Source: Cypionkella sp. (lineage in GTDB: Bacteria; Pseudomonadota; Alphaproteobacteria; Rhodobacterales; Rhodobacteraceae). From it: a DNA stretch of 53,724 nucleotides. A program made the translations under genes and the position numbers. Position 1 is the stretch's first letter, and each line of letters starts with the position of its first letter. Where the stretch lies: positions 1-53,724 of the forward strand of contig JALOSF010000006.1 of assembly GCA_025458525.1 (NCBI GenBank), read 5' to 3'. A model generated the notes under the pieces. It was not told the origin of the DNA, did not search any database, and saw nothing but the letters and a program-made list of their open reading frames with translations. Below are positions 17,070-26,755 of the stretch, in pieces.

Positions 17070-18373
17070 CAGACGGCAAGGACTCACCCGCCTTTTCGGC
17101 GAAGGGCGCCTTATGGCTTGGCACGGTGACGCTTTTGCTGCTGGTGGCGGGTCTTGGTCTGTGGTCGGTTTCGACAACGATTTCCGGGGCCATCGTCGCC
17201 TCGGGCCGGATCGAGGTGGAACAGAACCGTCAGATCGTGCAGCATCCGGATGGCGGCGTGGTGGCAGAGATCATGGTCAGCGAAGGCACATCGGTTGCCG
17301 CCGGCGATGTGCTGTTGCGGCTGGATGGCACGCAGCTTGGGTCAGAGCTTGCCATCGTCGAAGGACAGCTGACCGAGGTTCAGGCGCGACGCGCACGGCT
17401 GGAGGCGGAGCGCGATGGTCTGGCCCAGATGACCCTTCCGCCCAGCCTCGCCGCAAAGGCGGCGCTGTCCCCCGAAGTGGCCGATCAGATCGAAGGGCAG
17501 CGGCGCCTGTTCACCGCACGCGCAGAAACCTTGGCTGGGACGATCGAACAACTGCAAAAGCGGATGGCGCAGACGCAATCGCAGATCGAGGGGATCGACG
17601 CGCAATCTGCGGCGCTCAACGATCAGCTTGACCTGATCGGCCGCGAACTTGCCGATCAGCAGTCCCTGCTGGACAAGGGTCTTGCGCAAGCGGCCCGTGT
17701 GCTTGGCCTCCAGCGCGAGGCGGCGCGACTGGCGGGCGAGGTTGGGGAACTGACCGCGGCACGGGCCCAGGCCGAAGGACGCATCACAGAGATCGAGCTG
17801 GAAATTCTTGGCCTGTCCTCGCAGCGGCGCGAGGAGGCGAGTGCCCAGCTGCGCGACATCGGCACCGCCGAACTTGAACTGATACAACGCCAGCAGGCCC
17901 TTGCCGAAAGGATCGCGCGGCTGGAGATTCGCGCCCCCACATCGGGCACCGTGCTGGGCTTGCAGATCACCACGCTGCGCTCTGTGCTGCGCCCCGCCGA
18001 TCCGGTTGCCTATATCATTCCGCAAGACCGCCCCTTGGTCATCGCGGCACAGATCGCGCCGATCCATATCGATGAGGTGTTTGTCGGCCAGAAGGTCAAG
18101 CTGGTCTTTCCGGCATTTTCGGCGCGCAGCACCCCCGACGTGGAAGGCGAGGTCGCCATCGTCTCTGCCGATGCGCTGACCGACACCACCACGAACCAAT
18201 CCTATTACCGGGCCGAAATCTCGCTCTCGGCGGATGAGGTGCAGCGCCTTGGCCAGACCCTTCTGCCAGGAATGCCGGTGGATGCGTTCATCCAGACCAG
18301 AGAGAGAACCCCTCTGGCCTATCTGGTCCAGCCCTTTACCGATTACTTCAGCCGTGCCTTTCGCGAAAGCTGA
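17066..18373 (+). CDS. HlyD-family periplasmic adaptor of a type I secretion system (PrtE-like)
   Basis: A 435-residue membrane fusion protein. One N-terminal membrane anchor (residues about 13-36) is followed by a split biotinyl-lipoyl domain (HPDGGVVAEIMVSEGTSVAAGD and IRAPTSGTVLGLQ) flanking a long coiled coil of about 180 residues rich in Ala, Glu and Gln. The C-terminal beta domain ends with TPLAYLVQPFTDYFSRAF, typical of PrtE/LapC adaptors. ATG 17066 overlaps the ABC stop (GTGTCGTGA region), so the two form one unit. It is convergent with purU, separated by 3 bp. Confidence 0.9.
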   Translation: MTDGKDSPAFSAKGALWLGTVTLLLLVAGLGLWSVSTTISGAIVASGRIEVEQNRQIVQHPDGGVVAEIMVSEGTSVAAGDVLLRLDGTQLGSELAIVEGQLTEVQARRARLEAERDGLAQMTLPPSLAAKAALSPEVADQIEGQRRLFTARAETLAGTIEQLQKRMAQTQSQIEGIDAQSAALNDQLDLIGRELADQQSLLDKGLAQAARVLGLQREAARLAGEVGELTAARAQAEGRITEIELEILGLSSQRREEASAQLRDIGTAELELIQRQQALAERIARLEIRAPTSGTVLGLQITTLRSVLRPADPVAYIIPQDRPLVIAAQIAPIHIDEVFVGQKVKLVFPAFSARSTPDVEGEVAIVSADALTDTTTNQSYYRAEISLSADEVQRLGQTLLPGMPVDAFIQTRERTPLAYLVQPFTDYFSRAFRES

Positions 18374-18376
18374 GGC

Positions 18377-19261
18377 TTAGCCCATCCGTTCGGAAGCGTA
18401 AGAGCCGGGCGAGGCGGGGAAAACCACGGTCTTGTTGCCATTGATGAACACTCGGCCATGGACATGCGCATGAATTGCGCGCGACAAGACCTGGCTTTCC
18501 ACATCGCGGCCAAGCGAGACATAATCCTCGTTGGATTGCGCATGGGTCACGCGGATGATGTCCTGTTCGATGATCGGGCCTTCGTCCAGATCGGCGGTCA
18601 CGTAATGCGAGGTGGCGCCTATCAGCTTGACGCCTTTCTCGAAAGCCTGCTTGTAAGGATTGGCCCCCTTGAAGCTGGGCAAGAAGGAATGGTGGATGTT
18701 GATGATCCGCCCCGACATCTTGCGGCACATCTCGTCGGACAGAACCTGCATATAGCGTGCAAGAACAATCAGTTCCGCGCCGGTTTCCTCGACGATGCGC
18801 ATCTGTTCCGCCTCGGCCTGCGCCTTGTTCTGCGGCGTGACGCGGATGCAGTAATAGGGGATATCCTGGTTCACCACGACTTTCTGGTAATCCATGTGGT
18901 TGGAAATCACGCCGACGATGTCCACCGGCAAGGCCCCGATGCGGGATCGATAAAGCAGGTCGTTCAGGCAATGACCAAAGCGGCTGACCATAATGATGAT
19001 CCGGCGCTTGACGGATTCGTCGAAGAATTCCGTTTCCATCCCGAAGGATTTGGCAATCGGATCAAATGCGCTGCGCAATGCGTCAAGGGTCTTGCCACCC
19101 TCGGACCGAAAGCTGATCCGCATGAAGAAATTGCCGGTGCCGGTATCGTCGAATTGCGAACTGTCGGTGATGTTGCACGACTGATCGGCAAGAAAGGTCG
19201 AGATGGCCGCGACGATCCCGCGGGTCGAGGGGCATTGGACGCGAAGCGCGAAGCTGGTCAT
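18377..19261 (-). CDS. purU: Formyltetrahydrofolate deformylase
   Basis: A 294-residue PurU. An N-terminal ACT domain (RVQCPSTRGIVAAISTFLAD) is followed by a formyltransferase fold with NIHHSFLPSFKGANPY and TADLDEGPIIEQD, which carry the catalytic Asn, His and Asp. It releases formate from 10-formyl-THF and balances one-carbon pools, useful when N- or O-demethylation loads folate with C1 units. I chose ATG 19261, where the ACT domain begins; GAAAGAC lies upstream. A longer frame starting at 19306 is not supported. Confidence 0.95.
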   Translation of the reverse strand: MTSFALRVQCPSTRGIVAAISTFLADQSCNITDSSQFDDTGTGNFFMRISFRSEGGKTLDALRSAFDPIAKSFGMETEFFDESVKRRIIIMVSRFGHCLNDLLYRSRIGALPVDIVGVISNHMDYQKVVVNQDIPYYCIRVTPQNKAQAEAEQMRIVEETGAELIVLARYMQVLSDEMCRKMSGRIINIHHSFLPSFKGANPYKQAFEKGVKLIGATSHYVTADLDEGPIIEQDIIRVTHAQSNEDYVSLGRDVESQVLSRAIHAHVHGRVFINGNKTVVFPASPGSYASERMG

Positions 19262-19387
19262 TGGACGGTCTTTCACAGAGCAAAAAGGGCGGTCATTTCC
19301 TGCCAAGAATAGGCTGGCGCACTGGTGCCTGAATGATCCGCTGCGAACAAGTGTGCTTCATTCGCGTCCTGAGCAGAGAGGCCGGAC

Positions 19388-19409
19388 GGGGGGGCCTTGG
19401 GTGCCCCCC
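19388..19409 (-). terminator. GC hairpin downstream of the RND efflux operon
   Basis: A 7-bp all-GC stem (GGGGGGC at 19389-19395, GCCCCCC at 19403-19409) lies 6 bp beyond the RND stop codon. There is no T tract after it on the minus strand, so it is a weak or Rho-assisted terminator at best. The remaining gap up to purU (19262-19414) shows nothing else I can support. Confidence 0.35.
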
Positions 19410-19414
19410 GCCGC

Positions 19415-22400
19415 CTATTCTGCCGCAGCGATCGGTGTGACCGGGCGGGGCACGGCGATCCCGTCAAGACGGTCACGCAGCGCACGCTGTTCGGCATCCA
19501 GACGCGCAATACGCTCGGCCAGCACCTCGGCCGGGGGCGCCTCGGGGTCTGGCTCCTTTGCGCCGACAAAGCGCCCGAACAGGCGCGCCAGCACGCGGCT
19601 CAGATCATCCATGATGAGGTAGAAGGCCGGAACGACAACCAGGGACAGAACCGTGGAAACGATGATCCCGCCGATCACGGCCGTGGCCATCGGCGCCCGG
19701 AATGACCCGCCTTCGCCCACGCCCAGCGCCGATGGCAGCATCCCCGCCGACATGGCGATCGAGGTCATCACGATCGGCCGCGCCCGTTTATGCCCGGCTT
19801 CCATCACCGCAGCAACGCGTTCCATCCCCTGAACTCGCATCTCGATGGCAAAATCGATCAGGAGAATCGCGTTCTTGGTGACGATCCCCATCAGCATCAG
19901 GATGCCGATCAGAACCGGCATCGACACCGCCGACCCTGTCAGGATCAGCGCCGCCGCCACACCGCCAATCGCCAAAGGCAGCGAGAACAGGATGGTAAAG
20001 GGCTGGATCACCGATTTGAACAACAGGATCAGCACCGTCAGCACCAGCATCAGGCCCATGATCATGGCATTGCCAAAGCTCGCCATCAGTTCGTTCTGCA
20101 CCTCGGCATCGCCCGCCTCTTGCACCCGCACACCGGGGGGAAGTTCAACCGTGGCAACGATTTCGTTGAACCGCGCCGTCGCTGTGCCCAGCGCCACACC
20201 GACAGGCAGGTTGGCACCGATGGTCGCGCGCCGCTCGCGGTTCAGTCGGTTGACTGTGGATGGCCCTTCGGCAATCGCGACATCGGCGACGGCAGACAGG
20301 GGCACAACGGCACCCGTCGCGGTGGTGAGTTTCAGCGCCGAAATCCGCGCCAGATCTTCGCGCGCCGCATCGTTCAGGCGCACCCGCACGGGAACCAGCC
20401 TGTTGTCGATCGAAAGTTTCGCCAAAGCCGCATCGACATCGCCGATGGTGGCGACACGCACCACATCGGCAATCTGCGCGGTCGTGATCCCAAGACGCGC
20501 TGCCTCGTCTGCGCGCGGCGTGATCTGGATTTCCGGCCGTGGCAACGCGCCTTCGGATGCGACATTGGCCAGAAGCGGATCGCCCGACAGCGCGGTTTCC
20601 AGTCGGCTGACCGCAAGGTTCAGATCAGCCTCGTTTGTGGACAGGATCGAGAAGGAGATATCGCGCTGACCACGGTCATTGAGCTTGAAGGCCCGCATGT
20701 CGGGCACCGCCTGAAGCCGATCGAAGATCTGCTCCTCAATCACATTTTGCGGCACCGTGCGGCCCCTGTTTTCAACCTCGGGCACCAGGCTGCCCACCAC
20801 CGGAATGGACCGTCCGATTTGCGACAGTTTGAGCAGGAGCGAATGATCCAACCGGGTGAGCAGAATGGTCACAGACGCCCGCCGAATGTCGCGGTCGCCG
20901 GTCGGGGACGACCCACCAAGGATGAACACATTGTCGATCCAGTCGATATCCTCGAGTGCCGCATAGATTTTCTTCGTCGTATTCTCGGTTTCCTCCAGCG
21001 TGGTGCCGGGGGGAAGTTCGACTGAAACGGCGATACGGCTGACATCTTCCGGCGGCAGGAATGACCCCGGAATCTGCAACATGTAATAGACCGACACGAC
21101 AAGGATGCCGATGGCCGACAGCAGCGTCATGTAGCGAAAGCGCAGTGTCGTCCGGATCATGCGCAAGTAGCCGCGCATGATGGCACCGTCATCGTGGTTG
21201 TCATCATGCCCGTCCTTGTCACGCATCAGATAGGCCGCCATCATCGGCGTGATCAGCCGCGCCACAATCAACGAGAACAGCACCGCAATCGCCACGGTCA
21301 TGCCGAACTGCCGGAAATACTGCCCGGGAATACCCGGCATGAAGGACACAGGCACAAAGACCGCCACAATCGTGAAGGTCGTCGCGATCACCGCAAGGCC
21401 GATTTCGTCAGCCGCATCAATCGCCGCCCGAAACGGCGTCTTTCCCATTCGGATGTGTCGGGCGATGTTCTCGATCTCGACAATCGCATCATCGACAAGG
21501 ATCCCCGTCGCCAGCGTCAGCGCAAGGAACGACACAAGGTTGAGCGAGAAGCCCAGCAGATCCATGATGAAAAAGGTCGGCACGGCGGACAGCGGCAGGG
21601 CCACCGCGGCGATGATCGTCGCGCGCCAGTTCTTGAGAAAGGCAAGCACCACCAGAACCGCAAGGATCGCGCCTTCGATCAGGGTGTGAAGGGCGGCCTC
21701 ATAGTTGCCATAGGTGTAGAACACCGTTTCATCGACCAGTTCGATGCCCACATCGGGGTGGTTCTGGCGGATCACCTCAAGTTGCGCATTGACCGTCTCG
21801 GCGACGGACACTTCCGATGCACCGCTGGCGCGATAGACGGCGAAACTGACCACACGTTCGCCATTCAAACTCGAAAAGCTGCGCAATTCCTCGTAGCTGT
21901 CGATCACCTCGCCCAGATCGGACAGCCGGACCTTGCGACCCGAGGGCAGAGCAATCGTCGTCTCGGCCAGACGTGCGACGGTGGCCGCATCGCCCAGGGT
22001 TCGGATGGCCTGCTCGCCCGAGCCAAGTTCTGACCGGCCAGAGCCTATGTTGGCATTGGTTGCGCGCAACTGCTGGTTCACAGCCGAGGCGGTTATGCCA
22101 AAACTGTCCAGACGCACGGGGTCAAGCTCGATACGGATTTCACGATCCGCCCCGCCAAAGCGCGACACGCGCCCAATGCCGGGTCGCCCTTGCAGGCCAC
22201 GGGTGATCACGTCATCGACGAACCACGACAGTTCCTCAAGCGTCTTGTCCGGCGCGGTTACGGCAAAGGTCATGATCGCCTGACCTTCGACATCGATCCG
22301 GGTCACGATCGGGGCCTCGATCGACGAAGGCAGGTCGCCCCGGATCTGGTCGATCGCATCCTTTGTGTCTTGCACCGCCTTGTCGGTCGGCACTTCCATG

Positions 22401-22687
22401 CGGAACTCGACCACCGTGGTCGAAATGCCGTCATTCACCGTGGAATTGACATTCTTGACCCCGTTGATGCCGGCAACGGCATCTTCGATTTCCTTGGTGA
22501 CCTGACTTTCCATCTCGGCCGGCGCCGCACCCGGTTGGGCTACGGTGATGCCCACCAAGGGCACGTCGATGTTTGGAAAGCGCGTGATGGGAAGCGTGTT
22601 GAAACTTTGCCACCCCAGAACCATCAGCATGAAAAACGCAAGGATCGGGGCAATCGGGTTCTTGATGGACCAGGCAGAGAAGTTCAT
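19415..22687 (-). CDS. RND efflux transporter, inner-membrane pump
   Basis: A 1090-residue protein with the usual RND layout: two groups of six membrane segments, each preceded by a large periplasmic loop. The start NFSAWSIKNPIAPILAFFML and the proton-relay pair in GILVDDAIVEIENIARH (TM4) are present. It exports drugs, bile-salt-like compounds or metabolites using the proton gradient. It is the last gene of the tetR-MFP-RND unit, 12 bp after the adaptor gene. No outer-membrane factor is adjacent. A short Ala/Pro/Glu-rich cytoplasmic tail extends the C-terminus. Confidence 0.95.
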   Translation of the reverse strand: MNFSAWSIKNPIAPILAFFMLMVLGWQSFNTLPITRFPNIDVPLVGITVAQPGAAPAEMESQVTKEIEDAVAGINGVKNVNSTVNDGISTTVVEFRMEVPTDKAVQDTKDAIDQIRGDLPSSIEAPIVTRIDVEGQAIMTFAVTAPDKTLEELSWFVDDVITRGLQGRPGIGRVSRFGGADREIRIELDPVRLDSFGITASAVNQQLRATNANIGSGRSELGSGEQAIRTLGDAATVARLAETTIALPSGRKVRLSDLGEVIDSYEELRSFSSLNGERVVSFAVYRASGASEVSVAETVNAQLEVIRQNHPDVGIELVDETVFYTYGNYEAALHTLIEGAILAVLVVLAFLKNWRATIIAAVALPLSAVPTFFIMDLLGFSLNLVSFLALTLATGILVDDAIVEIENIARHIRMGKTPFRAAIDAADEIGLAVIATTFTIVAVFVPVSFMPGIPGQYFRQFGMTVAIAVLFSLIVARLITPMMAAYLMRDKDGHDDNHDDGAIMRGYLRMIRTTLRFRYMTLLSAIGILVVSVYYMLQIPGSFLPPEDVSRIAVSVELPPGTTLEETENTTKKIYAALEDIDWIDNVFILGGSSPTGDRDIRRASVTILLTRLDHSLLLKLSQIGRSIPVVGSLVPEVENRGRTVPQNVIEEQIFDRLQAVPDMRAFKLNDRGQRDISFSILSTNEADLNLAVSRLETALSGDPLLANVASEGALPRPEIQITPRADEAARLGITTAQIADVVRVATIGDVDAALAKLSIDNRLVPVRVRLNDAAREDLARISALKLTTATGAVVPLSAVADVAIAEGPSTVNRLNRERRATIGANLPVGVALGTATARFNEIVATVELPPGVRVQEAGDAEVQNELMASFGNAMIMGLMLVLTVLILLFKSVIQPFTILFSLPLAIGGVAAALILTGSAVSMPVLIGILMLMGIVTKNAILLIDFAIEMRVQGMERVAAVMEAGHKRARPIVMTSIAMSAGMLPSALGVGEGGSFRAPMATAVIGGIIVSTVLSLVVVPAFYLIMDDLSRVLARLFGRFVGAKEPDPEAPPAEVLAERIARLDAEQRALRDRLDGIAVPRPVTPIAAAE

Positions 22688-22699
22688 CGCGCGCCCCTG

Positions 22700-23881
22700 T
22701 CAGTTCGTGGCCGCAACCGGATTGATCCGGTCGCCATCACGCACGAATGCGCCGGCCTTGGTGACAACCACATCCCCGGCGGCAAGGCCGGACACAACCT
22801 CTACCCAGCCGCCATCGCGGATGCCCGTCGCAACCGGAACGCGCTGCACCGTATCGCCCGAAACCTTCATCACCGTCGTGCCCTCCGGGCCCGATCCCAC
22901 GGCGGTCACGGGAATGGCGATCACATCATGTTCCTTGACCAGAATTTCGGCCTCGACATACATGCCGGCGCGCACGGCACGCGCATCCTCGACAGTGATC
23001 CGCGCACGGCCCAACCGGGTTGCGGTTCCGATGGTCGGCTCGACCAGACGCAGCGTGCCCCTGAGCGGTTCTGCGCCGCCGACAAGACGAAGGTTCACCG
23101 TCTGCCCCCGCGCCAGGCGCATCACATCGGCTTCGGCGACATCGGCAATCACTTCCAAGGCGTTGTCACGGATGATGACGAACATCGGCTCTCCGGCGGC
23201 GGAGGCGACAGATCCGACCCGGGCGTTGCGCGCGATGATTTCACCGGCGACCGGCGCCTTCACCTCGGTCCGGCTCAGTTGCAGATCGACATTGGCCAGT
23301 TGTGCCTCGGCCAAGGCGACCTGCGCACGGGCCGCCTCAAGCGATTGCACCGCCACGGTAACGCGGGCGGTGGCAGAAATGGCATTGGCCTGCGCCGTAT
23401 CTGCCGCAGCCTGCGACGCCGTGCCCTGGTTGCGCAGCGCGGCCGTGCGTTCATTCACCCGTTGCGCCTCATCTGCCGAACTGCGGGCCTCCAGCATCTG
23501 GGCTTCGGCTTGTGCAACGGTCGCGCGGGCCGAGGCAAGCGAGGCGACAAACTGGCTTTTTTGCAGCTCCAGCGTCGATTTCGACAAGACGGCCAGCACC
23601 TGCCCGGCCTGCACCACATCTCCGACATCGGCCAGCAACGCCTCGATCGGCTGACCTTCGATCAGCGGGGCGACTTGCACGTTTTCGACGGCCGAGACAA
23701 AGCCGCTTGCGATGATGCGGTCACGCAAGACGCGGTTGCCCACGGTGGAAACGGTGATCGCCGGGGCCGCTGGTTCAGCCGCGGGTGCCGCATCGGTGGC
23801 GGCTGTTGCGGTTTCGGCAAGACCGGGCGCCGCCGAGAGCATTGCAAGACAGATCATCGAAACAAGGGAAACGGAACGCAT
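22700..23881 (-). CDS. RND efflux periplasmic adaptor (membrane fusion protein)
   Basis: A 393-residue adaptor. A signal peptide (about residues 1-22, ending GLAET) is followed by a lipoyl domain (QVAPLIEGQPIEALLADVGD), an alanine-rich helical hairpin (residues about 100-200) and beta-barrel domains. It links the RND pump to an outer-membrane channel. It lies between the TetR gene (3-bp gap) and the RND gene (12-bp gap) on the same strand. Confidence 0.92.
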   Translation of the reverse strand: MRSVSLVSMICLAMLSAAPGLAETATAATDAAPAAEPAAPAITVSTVGNRVLRDRIIASGFVSAVENVQVAPLIEGQPIEALLADVGDVVQAGQVLAVLSKSTLELQKSQFVASLASARATVAQAEAQMLEARSSADEAQRVNERTAALRNQGTASQAAADTAQANAISATARVTVAVQSLEAARAQVALAEAQLANVDLQLSRTEVKAPVAGEIIARNARVGSVASAAGEPMFVIIRDNALEVIADVAEADVMRLARGQTVNLRLVGGAEPLRGTLRLVEPTIGTATRLGRARITVEDARAVRAGMYVEAEILVKEHDVIAIPVTAVGSGPEGTTVMKVSGDTVQRVPVATGIRDGGWVEVVSGLAAGDVVVTKAGAFVRDGDRINPVAATN

Positions 23882-23884
23882 GGG

Positions 23885-24502
23885 TCAGCCTTTCGCGGCG
23901 TCAAACGTGGTTATATCGTCAAGCAGGCCATTGATCATACGCATGACCAATTGCGTCAGATCATTGGATGACGCGGGTTCGGGGGGCCGCATCGCGCAGC
24001 TTTTGACAAGCATCACCACAAGCTGGGCATGGGCTGTCCAAAGTGCTGCGGCCTTGTCAAAGGCAAGTCCGCTGGCACGGGCAAAGATTGTGACCAGATG
24101 ACGTGCGATTTCGGCTTCCATCCGGAAAGCGGCCTCGCCAATTTCCTGCTTGCGCAAGGCAGCGGCGCTGATCTCGGCCCAGATCCGACCGTCCTCTTGG
24201 CAATCGCTGTTCGATATCCTCTGGGCGATGGTGGCGCGCAGGGCCTTTATCGGATCGGGATCGCACAGGATATGGGCGAAATCCTGTTCGATTTCAGCCA
24301 GATCCAGCGCAATAAGCGCATCTACGATGGCCGCTTTCGACGGGAAATAGCGATAGAAGTTGCCGACGCTCATCCCCGCCTTGCGGGCAAGATCCTGCAT
24401 CGAGGCGCCATCAAACCCCTTTTCGGCAAAGGCGAGGCGGGCACTGGCCAGAATTTCTGCCGTGCGCTGATCTGCCAGAGGGATTTCAGACGTCGTGTTC
24501 AT
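23885..24502 (-). CDS. TetR-family repressor of the efflux operon
   Basis: A 205-residue TetR regulator. The N-terminal helix-turn-helix reads AFAEKGFDGASMQDLARKAG then MSVGNFYRYFPSKAAIVDAL. The rest is a helical ligand-binding domain. It is the first gene of its operon with the MFP and RND genes. I chose ATG 24502; GTG codons at 24508 and 24511 are possible but would leave almost no room after the operator. A palindromic operator at 24515-24530 sits just upstream, so it should repress itself and the pump until a substrate binds. Confidence 0.92.
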   Translation of the reverse strand: MNTTSEIPLADQRTAEILASARLAFAEKGFDGASMQDLARKAGMSVGNFYRYFPSKAAIVDALIALDLAEIEQDFAHILCDPDPIKALRATIAQRISNSDCQEDGRIWAEISAAALRKQEIGEAAFRMEAEIARHLVTIFARASGLAFDKAAALWTAHAQLVVMLVKSCAMRPPEPASSNDLTQLVMRMINGLLDDITTFDAAKG

Positions 24503-24514
24503 GTCCACCACAAA

Positions 24515-24530
24515 GAATGAATGTTCATTC
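24515..24530. promoter_or_regulatory. TetR operator and promoter of the efflux operon
   Basis: The inverted repeat GAATGAA-TG-TTCATTC (7-bp arms, perfect) is typical of AcrR/TetR operators. On the minus strand a TTGACG -35-like box (plus 24555-24560) and an AT-rich TATAGC stretch precede it, so the operator covers the expected transcription start region. The remaining space to the convergent-side demethylase stop (24531-24641) holds only this promoter and a small CTTTTC/GAAAAG hairpin. Confidence 0.85.
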
Positions 24531-24641
24531 AGCAGCTATATGACGCCATGAAAACGTCAAGCGGGCACAGCAGCGGGGAACCGACTATTTTCGCGCTTTT
24601 CGGCGGAAAAGACGCACCATCGCCTGAAAAGCAGTCGCGCC

Positions 24642-26675
24642 TCAGATATCCTTCATCAGGCGCAGGGCATCGTGGATCGCGGCATGAATGTTGCGCGATG
24701 CCACCGCATCCCCGATTCGGTAAAGCAAGAACCCGCCTTCTCCCTCGGGCATCCCCTGCGGTTGGCCGGCAATCAAGGCGTCATAGTCCACCGCGCCGCG
24801 ATTGGCAGACAGGGGTTTCAGGTCAAAATAGACATCAGCAAGCGGCTGCGTCCCATGATTGACCACGATCTGGTCAAAGGAGCGTTCGCGCGCGATGTCG
24901 CGGTAGTCCGATCCGATGACGGCGCACAGAAGATTGCCATCCTTGCGCACGCTGCGCAGCCTGTAGGTCACGGTAAAGGTGACGGGCTTGTCTTGCAGCG
25001 CGCGCAGATAGGGCACAAGGTTCATCCCCATCACCTCCGGGGCAAAGCTGCGGTCCGGCGTCATGATCTCGACCGTTGCGCCAGACTCGGCAAGCAATTG
25101 TGCCGCCTGCAACGCGGTATGGTCACCTGCATCGTCGTAAAGCAAGACCTGAGAGCCGGGCTTCACATCGCCCGAAAGGATATCCCAGGCGGAAACGGTC
25201 AGATCGTTTCCCGCCTCAAGCACTGCGGCGTCTGGAACCCCTCCGGTCGCGACAACCACAACATCGGGCGACAGATCGCGCACGTCATCCGCCTCGGCCC
25301 AGGTGTTGAAACGGAACTCCACCCCCCGCGCGGCACATTGCGCCATGCGCCAATCGATGATCCCCATCATCTCGGCCCGGCGCTTCGTCCGTGCGGTCAG
25401 CCGGACCTGACCGCCGGGTTGGGCGGCGGCCTCCAGCACTGTGACGCGGTGGCCGCGCTCGGCCGCGACACGCGCCGCCTCCAGCCCACCGGGGCCGGCC
25501 CCGACGACCACCACATGCCGCCGCACCGGCGCCGACAGGATGCGATGCGGCAGCGTTTCTTCGCGCCCAGTTGCCGGATTGTGAATGCAAAGGGCCGGTC
25601 CGCCCTGATAAATCCGGTCAAGGCAATAGGTGGCGCCGACACAGGGGCGGATCTCGGCTTCGCGCCCTTCGGCGATCTTTTGCACGATGTGCGGATCGGC
25701 CATATGGGCGCGGGTCATGCCGACCATGTCAAGCTGCCCGGTCGCGACCGCGTGGCGCGCGGTGGCCACATCGGGAATGCGGGCGGCGTGAAAGGTGGGC
25801 AGGCCAACCTCGGCCCGGACACGGCCCGCGAAATCAAGATGCGGCGCGGATGCCATGCCCTGAACCGGGATCACATCCGTCAACGCCGGATCGGTGTGGA
25901 TGCGCCCCTTGATGATGTTCAGGAAATCCACAAGCCCCGAATCGCGAAACATCTTGCCGACCGCGATCCCTTCGGTCGCATCGATCCCGCCGGGCTGGTC
26001 CTCGTCGGCGGTATAGCGCACCCCAAGCAGGAACCGATCGCCCACCCGTTTGCGACAGGCCGCCAAGACCTCCATCGCAAAACGCGCCCGGTTTTCCAGG
26101 CTGCCACCATAGGGGGGCGGCAGATCATTGGTCAGCGGCGACAGGAACTGATCCATCAAATGGCCGTAGCATTCGAATTCCACCCCATCGAGCCCCGCGG
26201 CCTGCATGCGTTCGGCTGCGTCTGCATAGTCACGGATGATGCGCTCGATGTCCCAATCTTCGATCACCTTGGGAAAGGCACGATGCGCAGGCTCGCGCGC
26301 GGGGCCAGCCGCGACCACCGGCAACCAGTCGCCCTTGTCCCACCGGGTGCGACGGCCAAGATGGGTCAGCTGAATCATCACCGCCGCGCCCGCTTCGTGA
26401 CAATCGTCGGTCAGCCGCTTCATCCAGCCCACCACCTCATCCTTGTAGGCAAGGATGTTGTTGAACACCGGCGGGCTGTCCCTGGAAACGGCGGCGGACC
26501 CTGCCGTCATCGTCAGCGCGACACCGGCGCGCGCCCGCTCCAGATGATAGAGCCGATATCGGTCCTTTGGCATCCCGTCCTCTGGATAGGCGGGCTCGTG
26601 GCTGGTTGTCATGATCCGGTTGCGCAGCGTCAGATGCTTGAGCTGATAGGGCTGCAACAACGGATCTTTCGACAT
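24642..26675 (-). CDS. TMADH/2,4-dienoyl-CoA-reductase family flavoenzyme, probable N-demethylase
   Basis: A 677-residue protein with an old-yellow-enzyme-type FMN barrel (residues 1-340), a cluster-binding segment, and FAD/NAD-like domains (VVVVGAGPGGLEAA near 388). TMADH-like active-site residues are seen in ECYGHLMD (Tyr170, His172). Such enzymes oxidatively remove N-methyl groups (trimethylamine, N-methylproline, dimethylglycine types), giving formaldehyde. The Fe-S motif is unusual: Cys345, Cys351 and Cys363 are present but the second cysteine is Ala348. Start ATG 26675 follows GGGAGGTG; a longer frame upstream is not used. It diverges from the heterocycle operon by 152 bp, suggesting joint regulation. 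The substrate is unknown. Confidence 0.82.
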   Translation of the reverse strand: MSKDPLLQPYQLKHLTLRNRIMTTSHEPAYPEDGMPKDRYRLYHLERARAGVALTMTAGSAAVSRDSPPVFNNILAYKDEVVGWMKRLTDDCHEAGAAVMIQLTHLGRRTRWDKGDWLPVVAAGPAREPAHRAFPKVIEDWDIERIIRDYADAAERMQAAGLDGVEFECYGHLMDQFLSPLTNDLPPPYGGSLENRARFAMEVLAACRKRVGDRFLLGVRYTADEDQPGGIDATEGIAVGKMFRDSGLVDFLNIIKGRIHTDPALTDVIPVQGMASAPHLDFAGRVRAEVGLPTFHAARIPDVATARHAVATGQLDMVGMTRAHMADPHIVQKIAEGREAEIRPCVGATYCLDRIYQGGPALCIHNPATGREETLPHRILSAPVRRHVVVVGAGPGGLEAARVAAERGHRVTVLEAAAQPGGQVRLTARTKRRAEMMGIIDWRMAQCAARGVEFRFNTWAEADDVRDLSPDVVVVATGGVPDAAVLEAGNDLTVSAWDILSGDVKPGSQVLLYDDAGDHTALQAAQLLAESGATVEIMTPDRSFAPEVMGMNLVPYLRALQDKPVTFTVTYRLRSVRKDGNLLCAVIGSDYRDIARERSFDQIVVNHGTQPLADVYFDLKPLSANRGAVDYDALIAGQPQGMPEGEGGFLLYRIGDAVASRNIHAAIHDALRLMKDI

Positions 26676-26755
26676 CGGGCACCTCCCTGTTTCGCCAAGC
26701 CTAGGGGCGGGGGCGGGGCGGGGCTGGCAGGAAAGCGACGGCTGAATGTCTGATC

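Noticed and set aside
24672..26753. A 693-residue plus-strand frame opposite the demethylase
   Set aside because: A shadow of the real gene, rich in Arg, His and Gly with no family motifs. The same applies to 28138-30309 on the minus strand and other long antisense frames.
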